A stretch of DNA of 64,000 nt. Origin: Branchiibius cervicis (GTDB lineage Bacteria > Actinomycetota > Actinomycetes > Actinomycetales > Dermatophilaceae). Below are positions 1 to 9,483 of this stretch, one piece after another. Made by a program: the position numbers and the translations under genes. Position 1 is the first letter of the stretch. Each line of letters begins with the position of its first letter. Under the pieces are notes generated by a model. That model was not told where the DNA came from, ran no database searches, and worked only from the letters and a program-made list of their open reading frames with translations. The stretch covers positions 62,001-126,000 of the forward strand of contig NZ_JBHSWJ010000002.1 in NCBI RefSeq assembly GCF_042661605.1. The letters are read 5' to 3'.

Positions 1-1
1 C

Positions 2-439
2 TACACCGCCCCCACGACGGTGTCGCTGGCGTCGTTCGCGAGCAACGCCAACCTGGTGGGGACGGTGCGGTTGTTGAACGCCGCATCGGGCGTGACCTCG
101 GGCGCTTACGTCAACTTCAGCCCCGGCGTCGAGGGCAGCTGGGTGCGCCTCGGCGGCGTGAAGTGCGCCGCGGCGCCGCCACCCACGTCGTCCACGTCGT
201 CCACTTCTTCGTCGTCGACCTCATCGACGGCCTCACCGACCAGCACGGCGAGTCCGACCAGCACGGCCACCGACACCCCGAGCCCGACCAGCAGCACCAC
301 CGGACCGCCGATCGTGACCGACGGTCCGCAGGGTCCGGCCGATTCGTCCAACCCGTGGCTGCCGATCGGCGGCCTGGGGCTGGCCGTCCTCGGTGCCGGC
401 GCCCTGGTCGTCAACACCATCCGGACCAGGCAGGAGTAA
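2..439 (+). CDS. C-terminal part of a Ser/Thr-rich surface protein (5' end outside window)
   Basis: The reading frame is open from the first bases of the window, so the true start lies upstream. The visible 146 or so codons hold a small beta-rich segment, then a long Ser/Thr/Pro linker, then one hydrophobic segment (about 20 residues after NPWLPIGG) and a short basic tail RTRQE. This layout is that of an exported protein anchored by a C-terminal membrane helix with a cell-wall-spanning linker. I see no LPxTG sortase motif. A protein of related style is at 20014. Function of the exposed part cannot be judged because the N-terminus is missing. Confidence 0.6.
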   Translation, partial: YTAPTTVSLASFASNANLVGTVRLLNAASGVTSGAYVNFSPGVEGSWVRLGGVKCAAAPPPTSSTSSTSSSSTSSTASPTSTASPTSTATDTPSPTSSTTGPPIVTDGPQGPADSSNPWLPIGGLGLAVLGAGALVVNTIRTRQE

Positions 440-449
440 CCGGCAGCGA

Positions 450-455
450 TAGATT
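450..455 (+). promoter_or_regulatory. -10 box of a leaderless promoter (NUDIX gene)
   Basis: TAGATT ends six bases before the ATG at 462, and no Shine-Dalgarno sequence lies between. Transcription would start at or next to the start codon, the common actinobacterial leaderless layout seen at many genes in this window. Confidence 0.5.
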
Positions 456-461
456 GCGGAC

Positions 462-1265
462 ATGACGGAGTCGGAGGTTTCCATCCGCCAGACCGCAGTC
501 GACGGGACGGTGCGCTTGCATCTTCCTGATCCGGCAGCGCCCGCTGGCACGACCCTCGAGACGTCGGTCATCGAGGTCGTCGAGCGGGCGCTTTCCGATG
601 GGGCGGTCCGGGTCGAAGCGATGGTGCCGGCTGACGACCGGGCGGGGATCCGGGCGGCGAGCCGCGCCGGCCTGCGACGTGAGGGAGTGCTGCGCGACGC
701 CGGCCGCTCTGCGGGCGGCGACGCGATCGACGTGGTGAGCCTGGCCCGGGTGGCCGGCGACCCACCGCTCAGCGATCCGCTGACCTTCAACCGCATGCTG
801 AATGCGTCGCTGCCCATCAAGCGAGCCATCGGGCAGGCGCTGATCCGCAACAACGCAGGCGAGGTGTTGTTGTGCCAGTTGTCCTACAAGAGATTCTGGG
901 ACCTGCCCGGCGGAGTGGTGGACCCGCACGAATCGCCCGCGGACGCCGTACGTCGAGAGGTCAAGGAGGAACTCGACGTCACCATCGCGCTGCGCGGGTT
1001 GGCCGCCGTCACCTGGCTGCCCCCGTGGCGCGGGTGGGACGACGCGGTCCTGTTCCTGTTCGACGCCCGGCTCGATCCGGCCGATGAGGCGGCGATCCAC
1101 CTGGAGCCCCGCGAGATCCAGTCCCTGCACTGGTGCGACGAGGTCGCGGTGCAGGAGCACGCAGCGGCGTACACCGCGCGGTTGATCGAGCAGGCGGTGC
1201 GCGCGGTCGACTCCGGTTCAGGCCCGGTCTACCTGGAGAACGGTGAGCCGCCCGACTGGTCCTGA
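462..1265 (+). CDS. NUDIX hydrolase with degenerate GNAT-like N-terminus
   Basis: 267 residues. The C-terminal half carries a full NUDIX box (starting GGVVDPHESPADAVRREVKE, then EL), so it probably hydrolyses a nucleoside-diphosphate derivative with a divalent metal. Residues 1-100 resemble the C-terminal part of a GNAT acetyltransferase (ASRAGLRREGVLR is typical of that fold) but lack a complete acetyl-CoA site, so this looks like a domain remnant or a regulatory add-on. The ATG is chosen because a -10 box sits six bases upstream. Substrate unknown. Confidence 0.8.
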   Translation: MTESEVSIRQTAVDGTVRLHLPDPAAPAGTTLETSVIEVVERALSDGAVRVEAMVPADDRAGIRAASRAGLRREGVLRDAGRSAGGDAIDVVSLARVAGDPPLSDPLTFNRMLNASLPIKRAIGQALIRNNAGEVLLCQLSYKRFWDLPGGVVDPHESPADAVRREVKEELDVTIALRGLAAVTWLPPWRGWDDAVLFLFDARLDPADEAAIHLEPREIQSLHWCDEVAVQEHAAAYTARLIEQAVRAVDSGSGPVYLENGEPPDWS

Positions 1266-1294
1266 GCCGCGGGCCGGTCTGGAAGGATGCAGGT

Positions 1295-1693
1295 ATGAAG
1301 GTCGCCGCAATTACCGTTGGTGTCAACGCCATCGCCTTGTGGATCGCTGCGTGGATCGTCCCGGGCATTACCCTGGGCAGTCCCACGGCGGACACGACGC
1401 ACAACGTGCTGGCGGTGGTGGTGATCGCCGCCATCTTCGGCATCCTCAACGCCTTCGTGAAGCCGCTGCTGAAGGTGGTCAGCGTGCCGCTGATCGTGAT
1501 CACCCTGGGGTTGTTCCTGCTGGTGGTCAACGCCTGCATGTTGGGTCTGCTGTCCTGGATCAGCAGCAAGGTCAACCTGCCCTTCCACGTGGCGCACTTC
1601 TGGTGGGACGCGGTCTGGGGTGGGCTGATCGTGGCCCTGGTCGGGATGCTGCTCAGCGCGCTGCTGCCCGATGACATGGAGTGGAAGCGGTGA
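1295..1693 (+). CDS. Phage holin family 4 (PF04020-type) membrane protein
   Basis: 132 residues with four predicted membrane helices, the conserved ILNAFVKPLLKVVSVPL stretch in the second and third helices, and a short acidic/basic tail. This matches the widespread bacterial family named after phage holins; members are chromosomal, small and of unknown role, so the name does not imply lysis. AAGGA lies 7-8 bases before the ATG. The end overlaps the GTG of the following aminotransferase by four bases, indicating cotranscription. Confidence 0.8.
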   Translation: MKVAAITVGVNAIALWIAAWIVPGITLGSPTADTTHNVLAVVVIAAIFGILNAFVKPLLKVVSVPLIVITLGLFLLVVNACMLGLLSWISSKVNLPFHVAHFWWDAVWGGLIVALVGMLLSALLPDDMEWKR

Positions 1694-2783
1694 CCGAGGA
1701 CTCTGCCCGCTCGGTGCGGCTGCGTCAAGCGCTCAACCTGATCCCCAGTTACGTCCCCGGCAAGCCGGCCCCCAGCGCGAGGGGTTCACGACGTACAAGA
1801 TCTCCTCCAACGAAAACCCGTATCCGCCTCTGCCGTCGGTGCTCTCGGTGATCGCCGAGGCCGCCTCCCAGGTCAACCGCTACCCGGACATGAGCGTGAC
1901 GGCGCTGCGTACGGCGATCGCGGAGCATTTCGACGTGCGACCCGAAGAGGTCGCGACGGGCACCGGCAGCGTCGGCATCCTGGGCCAGGTCATGCAGATC
2001 GCCTGCGACCCCGGCGATGAGGTCGTGTACGCATGGCGATCGTTCGAGGCTTACCCGATCATCGTGGGCCTGTCCGGTGCGACGGCGGTGCCGGTGCCGC
2101 TGACCGAAGGATTCGAGCATGACCTGCCGGCGATGGCCGCGGCGATCACCGATCGCACCAAGGTCGTGCTGGTGTGCACCCCGAACAACCCCACCGGGCC
2201 GATCGTCACTGCTGCGGAGTTGGATTCCTTCCTCGCGTCGGTGCCCTCCGACGTGCTGATCGTCATCGACGAGGCGTACGTCGAGTTCGGTCGCGACCCT
2301 CGGGCCGCGGATGCGATCGCCGTCTGGCGTAAGCAGCCGAATGTCATTGTGCTGCGCACGTTTTCGAAGGCCTACGGGTTGGCCGGTCTGCGTGTTGGTT
2401 ACGCCATTGCCCACGAACCGATCGCGGATGCGCTGCGCAAGGCAGCAGTCCCGTTCGGGGTGAGCGACCTCGCCCAGCAGGCGGCGATCGCCAGCCTCTC
2501 GGCGTACGACGAGTTGGCGGTTCGCGTCGAGGATCTGGTGATCGAGCGGTCCCGGGTGATCAAAGCCCTGCGGGAGCAGGGCTGGGAGGTGCCGGACTCG
2601 CAGGCGAACTTCGTCTGGCTTCCGCTGGGTGAGGACGCGTTGGCCTTCGCCGAGGTCGCCGCCGAGCAGGGACTGGTCGTGCGGCCGTTCGCCGGGGACG
2701 GGGTGCGCTGCACCATCGCCGAGGTCGAGGCCAACGACCGGCTGATCGAAGTCGCGGCCGCCTTCCGATCCGGCAGTCGGTGA
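1690..2783 (+). CDS. hisC: Histidinol-phosphate / aromatic aminotransferase (frame break at 1781-1784)
   Basis: PLP-dependent fold-type I aminotransferase converting imidazole-acetol phosphate to histidinol phosphate, or an aromatic 2-oxoacid homologue. Visible are SSNENPYPP near the N-terminus, TPNNPTG, IDEAYVEF and the PLP lysine in TFSKAYGLAGLRVGY. The GTG at 1690 overlaps the upstream gene and gives the usual N-terminus (RLRQALNLIPSYVPGKPAP). That frame loses register at the GGGG run 1781-1784; adding one G restores a continuous 364-residue protein of normal family length. I regard the break as a sequence error. Assignment between HisC and Pat is not certain. Confidence 0.85.
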
Positions 2784-2842
2784 GGGTTTGGAGGCTGGTG
2801 GTTAACGGGAAGCAATCCCATGAGCCACCAGCCTCCAAACCC
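2784..2842. terminator. Perfect 18-bp inverted repeat between convergent genes
   Basis: Positions 2784-2801 (GGGTTTGGAGGCTGGTGG) are the exact reverse complement of 2825-2842, with a 23-base loop. It lies just after the hisC stop and before the converging cold-shock gene, so a bidirectional terminator is likely, although no clear U tract follows. Confidence 0.55.
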
Positions 2843-2894
2843 CGCGCAGCCAACGCGTGGGCTGCCACGGGTCGACCTGATCGAGGCGCGATGG

Positions 2895-3143
2895 TCAGTC
2901 GAGCGCCAGCACCCAGGACGCGACGTAGTTGAAGCTGTCCTGTTCGGCAGGGTGGAAACGGAAGCGCACCTTCTGGCCGGTAGTGAGTTCGCGAAAACCG
3001 TTCGCCTCGATGGCGATGAAATGCGCGAACGCATCCGGTCCGGCAGGCAGCGCCGGCGAACTGATCGCGCCCCAGCCTTTCTCGGACTTCCAGAACTTCA
3101 CAACGCCCTCGGCCTCGGTGCCCGGCATGACGGTGTCTGACAT
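2895..3143 (-). CDS. Cold-shock-domain protein
   Basis: 82 residues, one cold-shock domain: GVVKFWKSEKGWGAISS holds the RNP1-like motif, followed by a DAFAHF segment in the RNP2 position and a short C-terminal extension ending VLALD. Such proteins bind single-stranded RNA or DNA as an OB-fold. The insertion between the two motifs (PALPAGPD) and the tail are unlike the classic 67-residue CspA, so this is a divergent member. It is read leaderless from a -10 box at 3150-3155. Confidence 0.8.
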   Translation of the reverse strand: MSDTVMPGTEAEGVVKFWKSEKGWGAISSPALPAGPDAFAHFIAIEANGFRELTTGQKVRFRFHPAEQDSFNYVASWVLALD

Positions 3144-3149
3144 GACCGC

Positions 3150-3155
3150 AGGCTA
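3150..3155 (-). promoter_or_regulatory. -10 box of the cold-shock gene
   Basis: On the minus strand TAGCCT stands six bases before the ATG at 3143. The box includes the TAG stop codon of the small gene at 3153-3263. Confidence 0.5.
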
Positions 3156-3263
3156 CTTACGGCGTCGATAGCGGACGTACTGTGCGATGACCAGCGCCGC
3201 GACCCCGATGGCGAAGACCACGCCGAACCAGGCAGGTGGCCATTGGGCGGCGGCGCTCTTCAC
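3153..3263 (-). CDS. Small single-span membrane protein (36 aa)
   Basis: A GTG-started frame of 36 residues: a short N-terminus with an AAQWPPAW stretch, one membrane helix (FGVVFAIGVAALVIAQYV) and a basic tail RYRRRK, consistent with an N-out/C-in single-span protein. No Shine-Dalgarno sequence is seen; AGACT a few bases upstream could be a -10 box of a leaderless start. It ends ten bases before the cold-shock gene. Supported only by composition and layout. Confidence 0.4.
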   Translation of the reverse strand: MKSAAAQWPPAWFGVVFAIGVAALVIAQYVRYRRRK

Positions 3264-3487
3264 GCTTGTCAGTCTGCCGCACTTGGGGGACCGACGCCGT
3301 GAAAACGTACCCACCGGTAGCCCCGTCGATTCTTCTAGCGTGACGGGTGCGCGGTAACCTCATCGCATTGGCATTGTGAGCGGTGTCACACCCCGTGATC
3401 CGCCACCCGATCCACACGCGGCGACCCCGCAGCTGGCCCGGGTGAGTCGAGGCCGGAGTCACCACGCTCCGGAGACGAAGGAGCGCC

Positions 3488-4657
3488 ATGACTGAGTCAC
3501 GCACGACTGTGAACGGCCCTGCAACACTTGACATTACCGACGGCGGACCCGATCTCATCCAGTTCGTCGACGCGACCGGCAAACGGCTGTCGACCAACGA
3601 GGTCAACGAGCGTTACGCCCCCGTGGTCGAGGCACTGACCAGCGCGGACGCGCGGTCGATGTACCGCGACATGGTCATGGCGCGCCGCCTGGACGCCGAG
3701 GGGTACGCCCTGCAGCGCCAGGGCGAGCTGGGCCTCTGGCCGAGCCTGCTGGGTCAGGAAGCCGCGCAGGTCGGCGCCGCCCGCGCGATGGGCCCCAAGG
3801 ACTACGCCTTCCCCGGCTACCGCGAGCACGGTGTCGCCTACGTTCGCGGCGTGCAGCCCGCCCAGATGCTGCGCCTCTTCCGCGGCGTGAGCCACGGCGG
3901 CTGGGACACCGAGAAGCACCGCTTCCACCTCTACACGATCGTCATCGGCAACCAGATGCTGCACGCGACCGGCTACGCGATGGGCATCCAGCGCGACCAC
4001 GCCGTCGCGACCGGCGACCCGGAGCGGGACGCGGCCGTGATCGCGTTCACCGGCGACGGGGGCACCAGCCAGGGCGACTACAACGAGGCGCTCAACTTCG
4101 CCGCGGTCGCCAACGCGCCGGTCGTCTTCTTCGTACAGAACAACGGTTACGCCATCTCCGAGCCGAACAGCCGCCAGTTCCGCATCCCGCCCTACCAGCG
4201 CGCCAAGGGCTTCGGCCTACCGGGCGTGCGTGTGGACGGCAACGACGTCCTCGCGACGTACGCCGTGACGAAGGTGGCCATGGACGCCGCCAGGGCAGGG
4301 GAGGGGCCCACGCTGATCGAGGCGTTCACCTACCGTCTCGGTGCACACACCACCTCCGACGACCCGACCCGCTACCGCGACGCCGCCGAGGTCGACGTGT
4401 GGAAGGAGAAGGACCCGCTGTTGCGGATGAAGGCCTTCCTGCTGACCCGTGCGCACGCCGAGCGCAGCTTCTTCGACGAGGTCGACGCGGAAGCAGACGA
4501 TTTTGCCGCGGACATGCGTAAGCAATGCCGCGAAATCCCCGACCCGGAACTGCCGACGATGTTCGACCACGTCTACGCCGAGGAGCACAAGCCGCTCGAG
4601 CGCGAACGTGAGCGATTCGTCTCCTACGTCTCGTCGTTCGAAGGGGCCGGTGCCTGA
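3488..4657 (+). CDS. pdhA: 2-oxoacid dehydrogenase E1 alpha subunit
   Basis: 389 residues. With the next gene it forms the thiamine-diphosphate E1 that decarboxylates a 2-oxoacid and reduces the E2 lipoyl group. The ThDP/Mg motif runs from GDGGTSQGDYNEALNFA to FVQNNGYAIS, and the phosphorylation-loop region YRLGAHTTSDDPTRYR is present. GAAGGAGCG precedes the ATG. The N-terminal QFVDATGKR region and the separate alpha and beta subunits fit the branched-chain/pyruvate (BCKDH-like) class; which substrate is used cannot be told from sequence. No E3 gene is in the window. Confidence 0.88.
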   Translation: MTESRTTVNGPATLDITDGGPDLIQFVDATGKRLSTNEVNERYAPVVEALTSADARSMYRDMVMARRLDAEGYALQRQGELGLWPSLLGQEAAQVGAARAMGPKDYAFPGYREHGVAYVRGVQPAQMLRLFRGVSHGGWDTEKHRFHLYTIVIGNQMLHATGYAMGIQRDHAVATGDPERDAAVIAFTGDGGTSQGDYNEALNFAAVANAPVVFFVQNNGYAISEPNSRQFRIPPYQRAKGFGLPGVRVDGNDVLATYAVTKVAMDAARAGEGPTLIEAFTYRLGAHTTSDDPTRYRDAAEVDVWKEKDPLLRMKAFLLTRAHAERSFFDEVDAEADDFAADMRKQCREIPDPELPTMFDHVYAEEHKPLERERERFVSYVSSFEGAGA

Positions 4658-4658
4658 C

Positions 4659-5645
4659 ATGACCGAGAAGATCTCTCTCGCCAAAGCCCTCAACGAAGGT
4701 CTGCGCGCCGCTCTCGAGCACGACCCCAAGGTCGTGTTGATGGGCGAGGACGTCGGCAAACTCGGCGGTGTCTTCCGCATCACCGAAGGTCTGCAGAAGG
4801 ACTTCGGCGACGAACGCGTCGTCGACACCCCGCTGGCCGAGTCCGGAATCGTCGGCACCGCCGTCGGACTGGCCCTGCGCGGCTACCGACCGGTCGTCGA
4901 GATCCAGTTCGACGGTTTCATCTATCCCGGTTTCGACCAGATCGTCAGCCAGGTCGCCAAGATGCACGCCCGCTCGAACGGCTCGCTGTCACTGCCGATC
5001 GTCATCCGTGTCCCGTACGGCGGTGGCATCGGTGCGGTCGAGCACCACAGCGAATCCAACGAGGCCTACTTCGCGCACACCGCCGGCCTACGGGTCGTGG
5101 CGTGCGGCGACCCCGTCGACGCCTACTGGATGATCCAGCAGGCCATTGCCAGCCAGGATCCGGTGATGTTCTACGAGCCCAAGCGCCGTTACCACGAGAA
5201 GGCCGAGATCCCGCTCGGCGCTCGTGACGCCGCGCCCGCGGGGCTGAGTGAGGCGCGGATCGTGCGCGACGGCACCCAGGTCACCCTGCTGACCTACGGG
5301 TCGATGGTGCGCACGTGCCTGCAGGCGGCGGAAACCGCTGCCTCCGAAGGCAAGTCGGTCCAGGTCATCAACCTGCGCTCGCTGAACCCGTTGGACCAGG
5401 ACGCCATCATGGCCGCCGCTCGCGCCACGGGCCGCGTCATCGTGGTGCACGAGGCCAGCACGTTCCTGGGCATGGGCGCCGAGTTGGCCGCGCAGATCCA
5501 GCAGGACTGCTTCTACCACCTGCAGGCACCGGTGCTGCGGGTCGGCGGTTACAACCTGCCCTACCCGCCGAGCCGCTTCGAAGGCGAGTTCCTGCCCGAC
5601 CTCGACCGCATCCTCGATGCCGTCGACACGTCGCTGAAGTACTGA
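4659..5645 (+). CDS. pdhB: 2-oxoacid dehydrogenase E1 beta subunit
   Basis: 328 residues, transketolase-like pyrimidine-binding domain (MGEDVGKLGGVFRIT, RVVDTPLAESGIVGTAVG) followed by the C-terminal transketolase domain (VINLRSLNPLDQDAI, VVHEA). It completes the E1 active site across the alpha-beta interface. The ATG is one base after the E1 alpha stop, so translation is coupled. FYEPKRRY (around residue 170) is typical of branched-chain-type beta subunits, which slightly favours a branched-chain 2-oxoacid role. Confidence 0.88.
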   Translation: MTEKISLAKALNEGLRAALEHDPKVVLMGEDVGKLGGVFRITEGLQKDFGDERVVDTPLAESGIVGTAVGLALRGYRPVVEIQFDGFIYPGFDQIVSQVAKMHARSNGSLSLPIVIRVPYGGGIGAVEHHSESNEAYFAHTAGLRVVACGDPVDAYWMIQQAIASQDPVMFYEPKRRYHEKAEIPLGARDAAPAGLSEARIVRDGTQVTLLTYGSMVRTCLQAAETAASEGKSVQVINLRSLNPLDQDAIMAAARATGRVIVVHEASTFLGMGAELAAQIQQDCFYHLQAPVLRVGGYNLPYPPSRFEGEFLPDLDRILDAVDTSLKY

Positions 5646-5654
5646 GAGGACGGC

Positions 5655-7007
5655 ATGAGCATCCAGCAGTTCACCCTTCCCGACCCCGGCGAGGGCCTGC
5701 CCGACGCGGAGATCGCGACCTGGAAGGTGCAGGTCGGCGACACCGTCAAGGTCAACGACGTCGTGGTCGAGATCGAGACCGCCAAGTCGCTGGTCGAGTT
5801 GCCGATCCCGTGGGAGGGCACGATCGCACAGTTGCTGGTCGCCGAGGGCGACACCGTCGATGTGGGTACGCCGATCATCGCCGTCGAGGTGAACGACGGC
5901 GTGGTCTCGGAGCCGGTGCCGTCACCTGCTGCGCCGGCCGCGTCCGAAGAGGCTGCGACTGAGCCTGCGGAACCTACTGCGGCACAGGTCGTTTCGGGGA
6001 TGGCTGCCGATGCCTTCCAGCCCGGCGGCTCCGTCGAGGAGGGCAGTGGGCCGAACCTCGTGGGGTACGGCGCAGCGGCTGCCGCGACCAAGCGCCGCCC
6101 CCGCGCCGGCGCTGCAAGTCCCGCCCCCGCCGCTGCCGCCTCCGGCACAGTGCTTGCCAAGCCGGCCACCCGCGGGCTGGCCAAGGAGCACGGGATCGAT
6201 CTGCACGACGTACCCGCATCCGGCGACGGCGGCATCGTCACCGATGAGGATCTGCGCGCGTTCATCGACGGACCTCCGCAAACCACGGGCGAGCGGGAGA
6301 CGCGCATTCCGGTCAAGGGTGTCCGCAAGGTGACGGCCGAGGCGATGGTGGCCTCGGCGTTCACGGCGCCGCACGTGACGGAGTTCGTCACCGTCGACGC
6401 CACCGCGACGATGGAGCTCGTCGAGCGGCTCAGCAACGACCGCGAGTTCAAGGATGTGCGGGTCAGTCCGCTGCTGGTGATAGCCAAGGCCCTGTGCATC
6501 GCGATCCGCCGCAACCCGGGCATGAACGCGGTCTGGGACGAAGACGCCCAGGAGATCGTCACCAAGCACTACGTCAACCTCGGGATCGCCGCCGCGACGC
6601 CACGCGGTCTGATCGTCCCCAACATCAAGGACGCCGACCGCATGACAATGCGCGAACTCGCCACTGCCCTGGGCGAACTTGTGGACACCGCACGTGCCGG
6701 CAAGACACAGCCGCGTGATCAGGCCGGCGGCACGATGACGATCACCAACGTGGGCGTCTTCGGCATCGATTCCGGTACGCCGATCATCAACCCCGGCGAG
6801 TCGGCGATCGTTTGTCTCGGCGCGATCCGGCGGATGCCCTGGGTCGTGACCGCCGACGACGGCACCGAGCGGATCGAACCGCGCTGGGTCACCCAGCTCG
6901 GTTGCTCCTTCGACCACCGGCTCATCGACGGAGAGCTCGGCTCGAAGTTCCTGGCCGACCTGGCGGCGCTGGTGGCGGACCCGGGCAAGGCGCTCGTCTG
7001 GGGCTGA
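5655..7007 (+). CDS. pdhC: 2-oxoacid dehydrogenase E2, dihydrolipoamide acyltransferase
   Basis: 450 residues in the usual order: one lipoyl domain (lipoyl lysine in EIETAKSLVELP, about residue 43), an Ala/Pro-rich linker, a peripheral-subunit-binding domain (ATRGLAKEHGIDLHDVPASG), a second linker, and the catalytic acyltransferase domain with SFDHRLIDGE near the C-terminus. It moves the acyl group from lipoamide to CoA and forms the core of the complex. AGAGGA lies upstream of the ATG and only ten bases separate it from E1 beta. A single lipoyl domain is found. Confidence 0.88.
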   Translation: MSIQQFTLPDPGEGLPDAEIATWKVQVGDTVKVNDVVVEIETAKSLVELPIPWEGTIAQLLVAEGDTVDVGTPIIAVEVNDGVVSEPVPSPAAPAASEEAATEPAEPTAAQVVSGMAADAFQPGGSVEEGSGPNLVGYGAAAAATKRRPRAGAASPAPAAAASGTVLAKPATRGLAKEHGIDLHDVPASGDGGIVTDEDLRAFIDGPPQTTGERETRIPVKGVRKVTAEAMVASAFTAPHVTEFVTVDATATMELVERLSNDREFKDVRVSPLLVIAKALCIAIRRNPGMNAVWDEDAQEIVTKHYVNLGIAAATPRGLIVPNIKDADRMTMRELATALGELVDTARAGKTQPRDQAGGTMTITNVGVFGIDSGTPIINPGESAIVCLGAIRRMPWVVTADDGTERIEPRWVTQLGCSFDHRLIDGELGSKFLADLAALVADPGKALVWG

Positions 7008-7025
7008 CCACCCGGGACTGACCTC

Positions 7026-7960
7026 ATGACCAAGCGAACGTACGACGAGCTGCCGGACCTGACCGGGACCCGCGCGCTGGTGACCGGAGCCAGCGACGGG
7101 ATCGGCCAGGGCATCGCCGACCGCCTTGCCGCCGCGGGAGCGGAGGTGCTGATGCCCGTCCGCAACCAGGAGAAAGGTGAGGCGGCGGCCGCAGCCATCC
7201 GCGAGCGTCATCCGAGCGCCCGGTTGCGACTGCTCGAGCTCGACCTGGCGTCGCTGGATTCAGTGGCCGAACTCGCCGACACGTTGCTCGCCGAGGGTCA
7301 GCCGATCCACCGGATGGTCAACAACGCCAGTCTCATGACACCGCCCGTCCGGCAGGAGACCGAGGACGGATTCGAGGTGCAGTTCGGGACCAATCACCTG
7401 GGTCACTTCGCGCTGACCGGTCGGTTGTTGCCGCTGCTGGAAGCCGGCCGGGCGCGGGTCACCTCGCAGACCAGCATCGCCGCCCGCAGCGGGGGCATCA
7501 ACTGGGACGACGTGAACTGGGAGCGCGACTACAACGGGATGCGCGCCTATCGGCAGTCCAAGATCGCGGTCGGTCTCTTCGGCCTGGAGTTGAGTCGCCG
7601 CGCCGGCGCGGGCGGGTGGGGGTCAGCAGCAACCTCGCCCATCCGGGCGTGGCGCCGACCAATCTGCTGGCCGCCCGCCCCGAGATGGGCCGCAGTGCCG
7701 ACAACCGGGAGGTCACGCTCATCCGGTGGCTGTCCTCGCACGGCCTGGTCGTGGGAACCACGCAGACGGCGTCGCTTCCCGCGGTGGTCGCCGTCGCCTC
7801 CTCGGCCGCTGAGGACGGCGGCTTCTACGGGCCGCAGTGGATCGGCGGGATGGGTGGCCCACCCGGGCCGCAGAAGCTGTGGGCACCGCTGCGGGACACC
7901 GATGCTGCCGCGCGGCTCTGGGATCTGTCGCAGGAACTGACGGGGGTCACCTTCGGGTGA
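7026..7960 (+). CDS. Short-chain dehydrogenase/reductase (frame break at 7618-7622)
   Basis: NAD(P)-dependent oxidoreductase of the SDR fold: TGASDGIGQGIA cofactor loop near residue 20, NNASL, and an active-site tyrosine in MRAYRQSKIA. The N-terminal frame leaves register at the run GGGGG 7618-7622, and the remaining 110 residues continue in the next frame (WGVSSNLAHPGV...). Adding one G gives 311 residues, a normal length for the retinol-dehydrogenase-like group. It starts 18 bases after the E2 gene and may be read with it; a link to the dehydrogenase complex is not implied. Substrate unknown. Confidence 0.8.
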
Positions 7961-8038
7961 GTGCCGGCCCTTCTCGGAGGGTCCCTGCCGTACGTCGATG
8001 CGTAGGCTGGGCGTTCACGACGACCAGAGGAGAGCGCG

Positions 8039-9482
8039 ATGAGCGACAAGACCGGTACGGCGAACATCGGCGTGGTCGGGATGGCCGTGATGGGTTCGAA
8101 CCTGGCCCGCAATCTCGCTTCCCGCGAGGGCAACACGGTCGCCGTCTACAACCGCACCTACGCCAAGACCCAGAAACTCGTCGCGGAGCACGGCGACCTC
8201 GGGTTCGTGGAGTCGGAGAAGATTGAGGACTTCGTCGACTCCTCAGCAAGCCCCGCACCGCGATCATCATGGTGCAGGCCGGTGCCGGCACCGATGCCGT
8301 GATCGAGGAGCTGGCCGGCCTGATGGAGCCGGACGACATCATCGTCGACGGCGGCAACTCCAACTTCCAGGACACCATCAAGCGCGAGAAAGCCCTGCGG
8401 GAGAAGGGTATTCACTTCGTCGGCACCGGCATCTCCGGTGGTGAGGAAGGCGCCCTGCACGGTCCGTCGATCATGCCGGGCGGGTCGGACCAGTCCTGGG
8501 AGACCCTCGGCCCGATCCTGCGATCCATCGCCGCGGTCGCCGAGGGCGAGCCGTGCGTGACGCACGTGGGCCACGACGGCGCAGGACACTTCGTGAAGAT
8601 GGTGCACAACGGCATCGAGTACGCCGATATGCAGCTGATCGCCGAGTCCTACGACCTGCTGCGCCGGGCCGGGGGATGGACGTCCCGCAGATCGCGGAGG
8701 TCTTCAGGGCCTGGAACGAAGGCGACCTCGAGTCCTACCTCATCGAGATCACCGCGGACATCCTCACCCAGAAGGACCCGGACGGCGACGGGCCGCTGGT
8801 CGACAAGATCCTGGACCACGCCGGGTCCAAGGGCACCGGTGTGTGGACCGTGCAGAACGCCGTCGGCCTCGGCATCCCCGTCTCCGGGATCGGTGAGGCG
8901 GTATTCGCACGAGCCGTGTCCGACAAGGGTGAACAACGGGATGCGGTCCGCAAGACGATTACCCAGCGCCCGGAGAAGGTGAGCGTGCCGGACAGCTTCG
9001 CGGACGACGTACGGGCCGCGTTGTATTCCTCCAAGGTGGTCGCCTACGCCCAAGGGTTCGACCTGATCTCCGCGGGCGCGGCGCAGTACGACTGGAACAT
9101 CGACCGCGGGGCGATCGCCAAGATCTGGCGAGGCGGTTGCATCATCAGGGCCCGGTTCCTCAACCGGATCACCGAGGCATACGACCGCAACCCGCACCTG
9201 ATGTCGCTGCTGGCCGATGAGTACTTCGCCGACGCGGTCGCCCAAGGGGAGGCGGCGTGGCGGCGGATCGTCGCGATAGCGGCAGCCAGCGGTGTGCCCG
9301 CACCCGGATTCTCCTCAGCGCTGGCCTACTACGACTCCCTGGCCTCGCAGCGCTTGCCCGCCAGCCTGATCCAGGCGCAGCGCGACTACTTCGGGGCGCA
9401 CACCTATCAGCGCATCGACAAGCCGGGGACCTTCCACCTGAACTGGTCCGGTGACCGGTCCGAGGCGAAGGTCAAGGACTGA
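8039..9482 (+). CDS. gnd: 6-phosphogluconate dehydrogenase, decarboxylating (two frame breaks)
   Basis: Oxidises 6-phosphogluconate to ribulose-5-phosphate with CO2 release in the pentose phosphate pathway. Seen are GVVGMAVMGSNLARNL (dinucleotide site), VDGGNS, GTGISGGEEGALHGPSIMPGG, the catalytic HFVKMVHNGIEY, and the C-terminal KPGTFHLNWS. The frame breaks at 8241-8242 (CC where CCC is expected) and at 8671-8675 (five G where six are expected). Repairing both yields 481 residues, the standard length. AGAGGAGAGCG precedes the ATG. Confidence 0.92.
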
Positions 9483-9483
9483 C

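Noticed and set aside
1295..1693. Prophage lysis holin
   Set aside because: The family name is historical; no endolysin or phage gene is near, and it is coupled to an aminotransferase.
2784..2842. Inverted repeat as an insertion-sequence footprint
   Set aside because: No transposase, no target duplication, and the location between convergent stops fits a terminator.
7026..9482. SDR and gnd as pseudogenes
   Set aside because: All downstream sequence is fully conserved and each break is one base in a G or C run, repeated in many other genes; sequence error is more likely.
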